From Terrimonas_A sp036262095 (GTDB lineage: Bacteria; Bacteroidota; Bacteroidia; Chitinophagales; Chitinophagaceae): 26,920 nucleotides of DNA. A program made the translations under genes and the position numbers. Under the pieces are notes generated by a model. The model was not told where the DNA came from. It made no database searches and saw nothing but the letters and a program-made list of their open reading frames with translations. This document shows positions 1 to 7,604 of the stretch, piece after piece. Within the stretch, counting starts at the first letter, position 1, and every line of letters begins with the position of its first letter. The stretch lies in assembly GCA_036262095.1 (NCBI GenBank), contig DATAJQ010000120.1, forward strand, positions 1 through 26,920, given 5' to 3'.

Positions 1-30
1 TGTTAAGAAGTACAATTTTTTTATAAGTGA

Positions 31-696
31 TTAGTGAGCAGGGGAGTAGAACTCCTTCACGTAAAGCGGTTCGGTATAGGCAAGGTTTGCAAAGCGTTTC
101 TCAAGGAAATATTGGCCTGCTAAATGCACCATGTCTTCAGCAGTAGCGGTCTTTTCGCTGAAGGATGCATTGGGGTGTGAAAGAACTTGTTTCAGCTTCG
201 TGCTGCCATTGCCGGAAAAGAGCATTCTGTGCCCGGCGAGTAATTGCGCAAAATTTGTACCATCCAGGATCATGGCGCAAGGTGCCACCACTTCTTTTAA
301 CTCACTATTATACACTGCAGTGAACACTTCCATCCGGCGGGCATCGATTATCGGGCAAAGCAATGCATCATCCCCTTTTTCTGTAATGCTGAAAGCCATC
401 ATCTCCAGGGTATTGATGGCGATCAATGGAATGTTCAATGCAAAACAAAGTCCCTTTGCAGCCGATAAGCCCACTCTCAACCCGGTGTATGAACCCGGCC
501 CGATCGCAACGGCCACTGCTTCCAGCTCATTCATCCCCAGGTTCATATCAGTCATCAATTGGCGAATACTGGTATGCAGCCAGCCTGGCTGATCCTTTTG
601 CCGGTTATTCAATGCCGACCGCAGTACTGCTGAATCGCGGGCCAGGCACACTGAAGCGCCCTCCACAGATGTGTCAATATGCAATATGAGTGCCAT
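31..696 (-). CDS. tsaB: tRNA N6-threonylcarbamoyladenosine biosynthesis protein TsaB
   Basis: A 221-residue protein of the ASKHA-fold TsaB family. In bacteria TsaB is the catalytically silent partner of TsaD. Together with TsaE and TsaC it makes the t6A37 modification on ANN-decoding tRNAs in the cytoplasm. The N-terminus has the family's ILHIDTS strand, and the hallmark GPGSYTGLRVG lies at residues 66-76. Length is normal for the family. The start codon is 2 nt after the stop of the upstream 3-hydroxyacyl-CoA-dehydrogenase-like gene, so the two are almost certainly co-transcribed. The functional link between them is not obvious and may be mere co-expression. No tsaD, tsaC or tsaE lies in the window. 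Identity is secure; the role is taken from the family. Confidence 0.95.
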   Translation of the reverse strand: MALILHIDTSVEGASVCLARDSAVLRSALNNRQKDQPGWLHTSIRQLMTDMNLGMNELEAVAVAIGPGSYTGLRVGLSAAKGLCFALNIPLIAINTLEMMAFSITEKGDDALLCPIIDARRMEVFTAVYNSELKEVVAPCAMILDGTNFAQLLAGHRMLFSGNGSTKLKQVLSHPNASFSEKTATAEDMVHLAGQYFLEKRFANLAYTEPLYVKEFYSPAH

Positions 697-698
697 TA

Positions 699-1334
699 TT
701 ATATCAAAGCCTTTTTTTCCAATAATTTACAGGGAGCATAGCGGGATTCTTCCCTTCCTAATCCTGCCAGCAGGGAATAGACGGCTGCAAGGCCAATCTT
801 TTCCGACCATTCAAAGGGTCCGAACGGATAATTGGTGCCCAGCTTCATTGCCGTGTCAATTTCCTGTTCTGTGCTGATATTTTCCTCCAGTGCAAAAAAT
901 GCCTCATTGATGATGGATGCCACGACCCTTGCTGTAAGGAAGCCGCTGATATCAGGCACCCATTCTGTTTTTCTTCCTAATAAAACAAATAACTCCTCCG
1001 CTTTGTTCCTGCTGCTTTCATCAACTGCTGCCGCTTCCACTAAAGGACGTTTCAAAAAACCAGGCCAGCCATTGATGCGTATAAAACCTGTATCAGTATC
1101 TCCAAGCGTGGCTACTACAGCATTTATAACAATCAACGGAGATCCGAGACCATTCAGCCAGTTTATTCGTTCTCCTGTATTATCAAACAACAGATCGATG
1201 CAGGCATCCGGTGCAGCATTGCCCTGGTAGTCGCCAGGATGCTGAATGAAATTGAAATGAACACTACCATCCGCAGGCGCGCCGGCCAGCAATTCTTCAC
1301 GAAGCGCATCATTTGTGATCACCAGTACCTGCAT
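699..1334 (-). CDS. Small 3-hydroxyacyl-CoA dehydrogenase-like protein (degenerate Rossmann half)
   Basis: About 211 residues from the ATG at 1334. The C-terminal half (from about residue 105) matches the 3HCDH C-terminal domain: GFLTARVVASIINEAFFAL, then IDTAMKLGTNYPFGPFEW. The N-terminal half should be the NAD-binding Rossmann domain, but no GxGxxG loop is visible and the protein is about 70 residues shorter than a typical 280-residue enzyme. It may therefore be a non-catalytic or altered relative; I cannot assign a substrate. A start 9 codons upstream (1361) is open, but that ATG overlaps a TAGCTTTA promoter-like element at 1361-1368, so I prefer 1334. It is the first gene of a two-gene unit with tsaB (2-nt gap) and is divergent from the RidA gene. 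Confidence 0.75.
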   Translation of the reverse strand: MQVLVITNDALREELLAGAPADGSVHFNFIQHPGDYQGNAAPDACIDLLFDNTGERINWLNGLGSPLIVINAVVATLGDTDTGFIRINGWPGFLKRPLVEAAAVDESSRNKAEELFVLLGRKTEWVPDISGFLTARVVASIINEAFFALEENISTEQEIDTAMKLGTNYPFGPFEWSEKIGLAAVYSLLAGLGREESRYAPCKLLEKKALI

Positions 1335-1401
1335 AGACAAATTTTTGCAAAGAAAGTGCATAAAGCTATATTCGCTGATCTAAATTTTAAAAGCAACGGG
1401 A

Positions 1402-1782
1402 ATGGATAAGATCATCATTAATACGCCAGACGCACCTGCTCCGATCGGCCCATACAACCAGGCGATCATGACCGGTGATACTTTGTACCTCTCAGGCCAG
1501 GTTTGTATTAACCCGGCAACAGGTGAACTGGACAATAAAGACGTGCAGGCAGAAACGCACCGCTCCATGCAAAACCTGAAAGCCGTTTTGCAAGCTGCCG
1601 GAATGAGTTTCAAACACGTGGTGAAAACAACCATTTTCATTACCGACATGAAGAAGTTCGGAGAGATCAATGAGGTGTACGGAAAATATTTTGAAGGTGA
1701 TTATCCCGCCCGCGAAACCGTACAGGTTGCCGCATTGCCCAAGTTTGTGAATGTGGAGATCAGCATGATCGCCGTTAAGTAA
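1402..1782 (+). CDS. ridA: RidA/YjgF family 2-iminobutanoate/2-iminopropanoate deaminase
   Basis: A 126-residue protein of full family length. RidA hydrolyses the reactive enamine/imine intermediates released by PLP enzymes such as threonine dehydratase, protecting other PLP enzymes from damage. Visible family features are IGPYNQA (residues 15-21), LSGQ (30-33), the carboxylate-binding Arg104 in YPARETVQVAALP and the catalytic-region Glu119 in VNVEISMIA. Both key residues argue for the active archetypal RidA subgroup rather than the Rid subgroups that lack the Arg. It acts in the cytoplasm as a trimer (family knowledge). The gene is divergent from the 3HCDH-like gene and is followed after 63 nt by the metallophosphoesterase gene, with a hairpin repeat in the gap. 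Confidence 0.93.
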   Translation: MDKIIINTPDAPAPIGPYNQAIMTGDTLYLSGQVCINPATGELDNKDVQAETHRSMQNLKAVLQAAGMSFKHVVKTTIFITDMKKFGEINEVYGKYFEGDYPARETVQVAALPKFVNVEISMIAVK

Positions 1783-1783
1783 A

Positions 1784-1835
1784 CGATGACCGATGACCGT
1801 TGTCCGAATGGCAGACTTCGGCCATCAGCCATCGA
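1784..1835. repeat. Heptad hairpin repeat, copy 1 (between ridA and metallophosphoesterase)
   Basis: Three tandem heptamers, CGATGAC, CGATGAC and CGTTGTC, run from 1784 to 1804. Their partner arm is TTCGGCCATCAGCCATCGA at 1817-1835. CGATGACCGATGAC pairs with GCCATCAGCCATCG at about 11 of 14 positions. The same heptad logic recurs at 5875-6000 and 10958-11029. The element falls exactly in the gap between two genes and contains an in-frame ATG (1786) that should not be taken as the next gene's start. Confidence 0.7.
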
Positions 1836-1845
1836 TCTGAAACAA

Positions 1846-2940
1846 ATGCGCCGGATTCTTAGATACATACTGCTAAAACCCGTTCTCTGGGCCACACAAA
1901 AATTTTCTTCCCGGCCTCAGCGCGACAGGATATTCAAGGCGTTGGATAAACTGTACCAGGACACATTAGCACGCTCCGGCAAGAAAGGACTGATAGTTCC
2001 TTATGAACTGAACAGCGGTAAATTCATCATTTTTTCAGACCAGCATAAAGGCGCACGCGATGGCGCGGATGATTTCATGATGGCAGAGCCCAATTATCTT
2101 GCGGCACTGGCGCATTATGAACAGGAAGGATATTTTTTTATTTCGCTGGGTGACAGTGAAGAGCTGTGGGAGAATAGCCTGCTGAAGGTGAAAAAATATA
2201 ATCAGGCAACATTTGAAGCCGAAAAGAAATTTGCTGAGCGTGATGCTTTCGTAAAAGTGATTGGTAACCATGATCTCTACTGGGGCAACGATCCTTTTGC
2301 CTGGTGGCAGTTAAAGCATATTTACGGAAGGGAAATTAAAATATACGAAGGGCTGGTGCTTTCAACTGAAATAGGAACCGGGCCATTCAATATTTTCTGT
2401 ACACATGGCCACCAGGGCGATGCACAAAGCGATGGCAACTGGTTCAGCAAATTCTTTGTTGCCCAGATCTGGGCCCCGTTCCAGGCTTATTTACGGATCA
2501 ACTCCAACACAGCGGCCTACGACAATGAAAAGAAAACATTGCACAATGAGATCATGTATGAATGGTCTTCCTCCCAAAAAGATACACTGCTGATAACCGG
2601 CCACACTCATCAACCGGTATTCGAATCCCTCACGCATATCGAACGGCTGTACAAGCAATTCCAGGCTGCTGAAATCAATAAAGACAAAGATGTCATCGCT
2701 TCCCTGTATGCAGAAATACGCAGGCGCGAAAAGGAGTTCACATCCGTAGCCGTAGATTATCAAACCATGCGACCCTCTTATTTCAATAGCGGCTGCTGCT
2801 GTTTTATTGACGGAGACATTACCGGCATTGAAATTTCAGATGCCAGCATCCGGCTGATAAAATGGACAAAGAAAGATGGAACTCCGAAAAGGGAGTTGCT
2901 GGAGGAGATTGGTTTGGGGGAATTGGCAAAGAAGCTGTAG
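1846..2940 (+). CDS. Calcineurin-like metallophosphoesterase
   Basis: 364 residues from the ATG at 1846. An in-frame ATG at 1786 would add 20 residues, but those codons are read from an intergenic hairpin repeat, so I chose the later start (MRRILRYILL). All five dinuclear-metal motifs are present: FSDQHKG (Asp65, His67), GDSEELW (Asp103), GNHD (140-143), the CTHGHQGD histidines (187, 189) and GHTH (252-255). The fold is that of calcineurin-like phosphoesterases, but the substrate cannot be read from sequence. It could be a nucleotide, lipid-A intermediate or protein phosphate; it is longer than LpxH. There is no signal peptide, although residues 1-20 are basic and hydrophobic and might contact membrane. 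It probably shares a transcript with ridA and converges on the M1 peptidase gene. Confidence 0.85.
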   Translation: MRRILRYILLKPVLWATQKFSSRPQRDRIFKALDKLYQDTLARSGKKGLIVPYELNSGKFIIFSDQHKGARDGADDFMMAEPNYLAALAHYEQEGYFFISLGDSEELWENSLLKVKKYNQATFEAEKKFAERDAFVKVIGNHDLYWGNDPFAWWQLKHIYGREIKIYEGLVLSTEIGTGPFNIFCTHGHQGDAQSDGNWFSKFFVAQIWAPFQAYLRINSNTAAYDNEKKTLHNEIMYEWSSSQKDTLLITGHTHQPVFESLTHIERLYKQFQAAEINKDKDVIASLYAEIRRREKEFTSVAVDYQTMRPSYFNSGCCCFIDGDITGIEISDASIRLIKWTKKDGTPKRELLEEIGLGELAKKL

Positions 2941-2960
2941 TGTTAGTGAGAGTCTGTTCA

Positions 2961-3064
2961 GTCGATAGTCCACTTCCTGCCGTATGTCACCCCGGCTCCT
3001 ATTCATTAAACTTGTATGTGTCCTGAACCAGGGCCGGGGTGACAGCGGGAAGCGGACTATCGAC
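2961..3064. repeat. Long imperfect inverted repeat between convergent genes
   Basis: The left arm at 2961-2996 begins GTCGATAGTCCACTTCC and ends TCACCCCGGC. The right arm at 3033-3064 begins GCCGGGGTGACA and ends GCGGACTATCGAC. The outer 11 bases pair with one mismatch and the inner TCACCCCGGC/GCCGGGGTGA block pairs perfectly. The loop is about 36 nt. It lies between the ends of two convergent genes, so it could stop transcription from both sides. Its size and palindromic shape also fit a REP/MITE-like element. Confidence 0.75.
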
Positions 3065-3077
3065 TTCCGACTCAAAA

Positions 3078-5039
3078 TCAGAACGCCTTCTTCCACTTAT
3101 TATTCTCCCGGTTCCAATCCGGCAGTTTCTTATCCGGATCAAGAACAACTTCCTTGATCTCGCTGGTGCTTGGCACGCCAAGTGTATACAGCGCACCACG
3201 CTGCCAAATCTCTACAGGAAGGTCCATCCGGTATTCCTTACCATTGGTTTCTTTGATCACGATGGTAACAGGCATCGGCATTTTTTCCAGGTTCTCCAGG
3301 GTGATCTCGGCGCCTTTGGCAGGATCATTCTTTACATATTTCACCTCTTTTACTGATTGGTCCAGTCTCCAGGTATTCAATACCCAGGAGCGCCAGAACC
3401 AATCCAGGCTTTCACCTGCCACGTTTTCCATAGAATGGAAAAAATCCCAGGGAGTGGGGTGTTTGAAAGCCCAGCGCTGAACATATTCACGGAAGGCGCG
3501 GTCAAAACGTTCAGGACCTAGCACCACATCCCTCAATGCGTGCAGCATTTGAGAAGGTTTCATATAAGCGGCAATGCCGAGATTGTCTTGCTGGATAGCA
3601 TCAGGAACTGTATAAAGCCCGTCCATTTTATCACCGAACGTATATTTTATCATGAATGGTGATGTAGGGTCATTGAAAAAGCTTTTGTCTTTGAACTCAC
3701 CATTATGAAATGCATCTGTTGAAAGATCGTTGATGAATGTATTGAACCCTTCATCCATCCAGGCATATTTCCGTTCATTGCTGCCAACGATCATGGGGAA
3801 CCATGTGTGACCGAATTCATGATCGGTTACTCCCCATAAGCCTGCTCCTACAGATGTATAACTGCAGAAAACAATACCGGGATATTCCATGCCACCTACG
3901 ATACCTGCTACATTGGTAGCTGCTGGGTAAGGAAATGCAAACCATTTTTCTGAATAGTGTTCAATAGAAGCTTTCACCATTTCGGTGGAGCGTCGCCAGT
4001 CATTTCCCTTTTTGTCTTTCATGCTTTCTACCGGGTAAGCGCTCATTGCTAATGATTTTTTCCCATCAGGAAGATTGATGCGTGCAGCATCCAGCACAAA
4101 TGCACGGGAAGCTCCCCAGGCAACATCACGCGCATTCAGGATCTTGAATTTCCAGGTGGAGCTGGTTTTTTTGGGTTGAGCGTTCTTATCATTGATGTCT
4201 TTATCACTCCGGATAGTGATGGTTTTATCACTTGCCTTCGCTTCATTGTATCTTTTCAGTTGCTCGCTTGTAAAGCATTCATGCGGATTCAGCAATTCTC
4301 CTGAGCCGACCACGATCATATTGGCCGGAGCTGTAACGGCATATTCAATATCTCCGTATTCAAGGTAAAATTCACCGGCTCCAAGGTAAGGGAGCACATT
4401 CCAGCCCTGGATATCATCGTACACGCAAAGGCGGGGAAACCACTGTGCTGTTTCATAGATCCAACCGTTCTGTGTGTTCAATCTTCCCATCCTGTCTGTA
4501 CCGTATTGTGGGATATCAAATTCAAAAGGGATCGAAAGTTTGATCTTACCACCGGCAGACTTCAATGCTTCCTGCAACCAAACCTGCATGCGTGTATCAG
4601 TGATGTTGTATTGTGCAGTATATTTTTTTCCATTGTATTCCACGGCTATGGATTTGATCACATCTCCCTGTGTGAATTCTCCGTTGGCCCAGCGACCGCC
4701 GGCCTCTGTAGTGGTAGCGGAAGCACGGGAATCTTTTTTATAAATGTTCTGGTCCAGTTGCAGCCAGAGGAATTTCAGATTGTCGGGGCTGTTATTGGTA
4801 TAGTTGATCTCCACTTCGCCACTTAAACGGTGATTGGTTGTATCAAGCGTACAATTGATCTTATAATCCGCACGGTTTTGCCAGTATTTCGGACCGGGTT
4901 CGCCACTGGCGCTGCGGAATTCATTGCCAGGATAAGGATAGAACTGCGGATTGAAAGCTTCTTTAGCATCATAATTTGATTGGGCAAAAGCAAGCACCGC
5001 GTTCAGGGATACAGAAATGAGCAGAATAAATTTCCTCAT
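3078..5039 (-). CDS. Secreted M1 family (gluzincin) metallopeptidase
   Basis: 653 residues starting with a Sec signal peptide (MRKFILLISVSLNAVLAFAQ), so the product is exported to the periplasm or cell surface. An N-terminal beta-sandwich (about 50-250) precedes the catalytic domain. The zinc site is HEFGH at 407-411 with the third ligand Glu430 in WMDEGFNTF, exactly the HExxH-x18-E spacing of M1 aminopeptidases. GGMEY at 382-386 stands where M1 enzymes have the GxMEN substrate-recognition motif, with Tyr replacing Asn. An aminopeptidase acting on peptides taken up for nutrition is the most likely role; the substrate is unknown. No C-terminal type IX secretion domain is evident. It lies downstream of the nucleotidyltransferase gene on the same strand with a 114-nt gap, so it may have its own promoter. 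Confidence 0.9.
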   Translation of the reverse strand: MRKFILLISVSLNAVLAFAQSNYDAKEAFNPQFYPYPGNEFRSASGEPGPKYWQNRADYKINCTLDTTNHRLSGEVEINYTNNSPDNLKFLWLQLDQNIYKKDSRASATTTEAGGRWANGEFTQGDVIKSIAVEYNGKKYTAQYNITDTRMQVWLQEALKSAGGKIKLSIPFEFDIPQYGTDRMGRLNTQNGWIYETAQWFPRLCVYDDIQGWNVLPYLGAGEFYLEYGDIEYAVTAPANMIVVGSGELLNPHECFTSEQLKRYNEAKASDKTITIRSDKDINDKNAQPKKTSSTWKFKILNARDVAWGASRAFVLDAARINLPDGKKSLAMSAYPVESMKDKKGNDWRRSTEMVKASIEHYSEKWFAFPYPAATNVAGIVGGMEYPGIVFCSYTSVGAGLWGVTDHEFGHTWFPMIVGSNERKYAWMDEGFNTFINDLSTDAFHNGEFKDKSFFNDPTSPFMIKYTFGDKMDGLYTVPDAIQQDNLGIAAYMKPSQMLHALRDVVLGPERFDRAFREYVQRWAFKHPTPWDFFHSMENVAGESLDWFWRSWVLNTWRLDQSVKEVKYVKNDPAKGAEITLENLEKMPMPVTIVIKETNGKEYRMDLPVEIWQRGALYTLGVPSTSEIKEVVLDPDKKLPDWNRENNKWKKAF

Positions 5040-5153
5040 GATAAAGTGTAGGTTTTTAAAAAGAAACGGAATCTAAAATAAAGAAAAGGCCAGTAAACTA
5101 TCAGCCATTAACAGAGTATTTCAATGTATTTGCAAAAAATTGGATAAGTGGTA

Positions 5154-5870
5154 TCAGGCAAAAAGAGCTTCTGCAACCGCAATGCTTTCAGGTTTACCCA
5201 CATCCACCCATTTATCACCCGAATGGTCATAACCATAGATCAGGTTTTGTGCAGCCAACGAAAGCCAGGCATCAACCAGAGAAAACTTTCCTTTCAATGC
5301 CAGTTTATCAAAAAAAGAATAACTGAAAAGACTGATGCCGCTAAACGACCTGTTGAATTGCTGATCACTTTCCAGTTTTATTTTTTCTTCTCCGGTTTGC
5401 AGATTTCTCCAGCCGGTAAGCCGGTTATGTTCATTGAAAACAAAACAACGGCTGCTTTTACGGTTGCTTACTGCCAGCGAAACAAAAGATTTTTGCTGGC
5501 GGTGAAAAGATAAGAATTGATGAATATCGAGTGTGGTCAGTATGTCTACATTGATCGTAAGAAAATCTTCACCCGGTTCAAAAAGATGTTTGGCCTTTAA
5601 TAGGCCACCACCGGTTTCCAGCACTTCATTGCTTTCATCACTGATCAGTATCCTGCTTCCAAAGCCATTATTATCATCCAGTGTTTTTATGATCTGGTCA
5701 GGGAAATGATGGATATTGACCACCACATCGCGGATATCATATCGCTGCAGGTATTCAATATTCCTTTGCAATAAAGATTTACCATTGATAATGGCAAGTG
5801 CCTTAGGATGCCTGTCTGTCCAGGGTTTGAAGCGGGTGCCGAGGCCGGCGGAGAAGATCATTGCTTTCAT
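5154..5870 (-). CDS. murU: MurU-like sugar-1-phosphate nucleotidyltransferase
   Basis: 238 residues from the ATG at 5870. A longer reading from 5912 runs through an intergenic repeat and is rejected. The N-terminus MKAMIFSAGLGTRFKPWT followed by HPKAL is the nucleotidyltransferase signature loop plus catalytic-site Lys23. A metal-binding Asp lies in LTINVDIL near residue 105. KWVDVGKPE near the C-terminus is typical of the family. Closest by pattern is MurU (N-acetylmuramate-1-phosphate uridylyltransferase), which turns MurNAc-1-P into UDP-MurNAc in the anabolic cell-wall recycling route. A mannose-1-P guanylyltransferase-like role is possible. The strongest support for MurU is its neighbour: an AmgK-like amino-sugar kinase gene directly upstream on the same strand. 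A heptad repeat sits in the gap. Confidence 0.75.
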   Translation of the reverse strand: MKAMIFSAGLGTRFKPWTDRHPKALAIINGKSLLQRNIEYLQRYDIRDVVVNIHHFPDQIIKTLDDNNGFGSRILISDESNEVLETGGGLLKAKHLFEPGEDFLTINVDILTTLDIHQFLSFHRQQKSFVSLAVSNRKSSRCFVFNEHNRLTGWRNLQTGEEKIKLESDQQFNRSFSGISLFSYSFFDKLALKGKFSLVDAWLSLAAQNLIYGYDHSGDKWVDVGKPESIAVAEALFA

Positions 5871-5874
5871 ATAT

Positions 5875-6000
5875 CGTTGTCCGTTGTTCGTTGACCGTTG
5901 TTTGGCGGCCAATAGCCATTATGCTTATTAATAATCCGCCTCTTTAATTTAAATAGGTTATAGTTGATTCTGTAACAGTTATTCGGCCATCGGCCAACGA
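5875..6000. repeat. Heptad hairpin repeat, copy 2 (between kinase and nucleotidyltransferase genes)
   Basis: Four tandem heptamers, CGTTGTC, CGTTGTT, CGTTGAC and CGTTGTT, occupy 5875-5902. The far end at 5982-6000 is TTCGGCCATCGGCCAACGA, matching copy 1's right arm at 17 of 19 positions. CGTTGACCGTTG pairs with CATCGGCCAACG at 10 of 12 positions, giving a stem with a loop of about 88 nt. The middle is A/T-rich and I see no gene in it. The left end provides the false ATG of the longer nucleotidyltransferase reading. Confidence 0.65.
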
Positions 6001-6012
6001 CTCAGCAAGCAT

Positions 6013-7485
6013 CTAATTTTCCGGTGCTCTGTTCACCCAGTTCTTCGCATCCTGTACCACATGCTTCAACTCTATTTTTACCTTGAATTTATTTCTCAAA
6101 TGCCTGGCCAGTGCATCGGCCGCATACACACTGCGGTGCTGGCCGCCAGTGCAACCAAAGCTCACAGAAAGACTTTCAAATCCCCGTTTGACAAAATCTT
6201 CCACGGATATGTCCACAAGGTCAAACGTACTGTTCAGGAATTCCGGCATTTTAGTTTGCTGTTCCAGGAAATCTTTTACATCCTTATCACGCCCTGTTTG
6301 ATACTTCATGCTTTCAAAGCGGCCTGGGTTCAATATGCCGCGGCAATCGAAAACAAATCCTCCGCCGTTGCCGCTATCATCTGGCGGAATGCCATTGCGG
6401 AAAGAGAAGCTATTGATCTTTACTACCAGCGGGGTTTTATCTGTTGCCTGAATGGGCGTGAATTGCTGGATGATCTCGTCCGAAACGCAGAGATCAAGCA
6501 CCTTGCGGAATTCCGGTACTGAGATACCCAGGCTTTGATGCTGGAAAAATTCTTTCAGATTTTTTAATCCCATCGGGATGCTGGTAAGGAATTGCGCTTT
6601 GCGCTCAAACAAACCGCGGAAACCATAAGCACCCAGCACCTGCAGCAGGCGGATCAGTACATAGCCATTGTATTGGCTATGGAAAACGACCCTGTCTAAT
6701 GAAGAGGGGATCAGTGTTTCAAAAGTGTCCATATAATCTTCCAGCAGTTTTTCTTTCCATTCTGCCGGAAGATTGGCCCTGGCCTGCCAAAGCATGGAGG
6801 CCACATCATATTGAGGGGCGCCTTTCATACCACCCTGGTAATCGATGAAATGAACCGAGCCGTCTTCCCTGATCATAATATTACGGCTCTGGAAATCGCG
6901 GAACATGAAATATTTGTATTCCGTATGCGTCAGGTAATTACTCAGCGCTTCAAAATCGTTGATCAGCTTCTGTTTGTCATAAGGCTTGCGCAATGCATCC
7001 AGGAAATAATATTTGAAATAGAGAAGATCCGCCATGATGGCTTGTTTCCCGAATTCTTTATTGGTCAGTGTACGATCATAGTCAAGTCCCTCGTCACCTT
7101 TCACCTGCAATCTGGCCAGGGCATCGAGGCTGCGTTTGAAAAGATCATACACAGGTTGAGTAAACCCCTCGGCTTCCAGCCGGTTGAGCAGCGACACATC
7201 TCCAAAATCTTCCTGGAGATAATAAACACCGTCTTCACTGATGGCCAGGATTTCCGGAACGGCAAGACCTTTTTCCCTGAATTGCCGGGAGAAATAAATA
7301 AAAGTCTCATTTTCCTGGGTATTGGCGCCATAAGTACCTATCACTGAATGACCGGGACCTCTGAGACGGAAATACCGCCGTTCACTGCCCGACTGGGGCA
7401 ATACGTCAACCGAGGTGGGTTCAGCACCTTTCCATTTTGTATAAAGCTGTTTGACTGAATCTAATATAGCCTGCATAAGCAACAA
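6013..7485 (-). CDS. AmgK-like amino-sugar kinase fused to RapZ C-terminal domain
   Basis: 490 residues with two domains. Residues 1-320 are an aminoglycoside-phosphotransferase/AmgK-type kinase. The catalytic loop is FRDFQSRNIMI (Asp197, Asn202), where the usual leading His is Phe, followed by the metal-binding FIDYQG (Asp215). Residues about 353-485 match the C-terminal domain of RapZ, including SFSFRNGIP, VFDCRGILNPG and the anion-pocket loop GCTGGQHRSVY (444-454). The RapZ N-terminal P-loop ATPase is absent. In E. coli the RapZ C-terminal domain senses glucosamine-6-phosphate and binds RNA. AmgK phosphorylates MurNAc/GlcNAc at C1 and feeds MurU. Because the next gene on the strand is MurU-like, I infer a cell-wall sugar salvage kinase whose appended domain may sense amino-sugar phosphate. 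The ATG at 7476 is an alternative start. Confidence 0.85.
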   Translation of the reverse strand: MLLMQAILDSVKQLYTKWKGAEPTSVDVLPQSGSERRYFRLRGPGHSVIGTYGANTQENETFIYFSRQFREKGLAVPEILAISEDGVYYLQEDFGDVSLLNRLEAEGFTQPVYDLFKRSLDALARLQVKGDEGLDYDRTLTNKEFGKQAIMADLLYFKYYFLDALRKPYDKQKLINDFEALSNYLTHTEYKYFMFRDFQSRNIMIREDGSVHFIDYQGGMKGAPQYDVASMLWQARANLPAEWKEKLLEDYMDTFETLIPSSLDRVVFHSQYNGYVLIRLLQVLGAYGFRGLFERKAQFLTSIPMGLKNLKEFFQHQSLGISVPEFRKVLDLCVSDEIIQQFTPIQATDKTPLVVKINSFSFRNGIPPDDSGNGGGFVFDCRGILNPGRFESMKYQTGRDKDVKDFLEQQTKMPEFLNSTFDLVDISVEDFVKRGFESLSVSFGCTGGQHRSVYAADALARHLRNKFKVKIELKHVVQDAKNWVNRAPEN

Positions 7486-7571
7486 ATGTAGGGAACAGGG
7501 TCGACATCTTCCCCGGTACCTGCCACGGCAATATCTTCATTTACGCGCTAACAACCATTAGTTTTTTGAAC

Positions 7572-7579
7572 TAAATTTG
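7572..7579 (+). promoter_or_regulatory. Bacteroidota-type -7 element TAAATTTG ahead of icmF
   Basis: TAAATTTG is an exact match to the TAnnTTTG consensus of Bacteroidota primary sigma promoters. It sits 25 nt before the icmF start codon, which would give a short leader. A clear -33 TTG at the usual 19-21 nt spacing is not seen, so this call rests on one element and its position. Confidence 0.45.
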
Positions 7580-7604
7580 CACCGTTTCAAAAGATCCAAC
7601 ATTT

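Noticed and set aside
1786..1845. Upstream ATG extending the metallophosphoesterase by 20 residues
   Set aside because: These codons lie in a heptad hairpin repeat that recurs in two other intergenic gaps. The sequence MTDDRCPNGR... is not protein-like for the family, and the ATG at 1846 gives a normal N-terminus.
5875..5902. Possible CRISPR or variable-number tandem repeat
   Set aside because: Units are 7 nt with no spacers and pair with an opposing arm. This is a hairpin repeat, not a CRISPR array. Contingency-locus behaviour is also unlikely, as the runs are short and imperfect.
5871..5912. Longer start (5912) for the MurU-like gene, adding 14 residues
   Set aside because: The added codons are the repeat copy at 5875-5902. 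The family begins directly at MKAMIFSAG.
6811..7347. Open frame of 178 codons on the plus strand inside the AmgK-RapZ gene
   Set aside because: Antisense shadow of a clearly coding kinase domain, with no protein features of its own.
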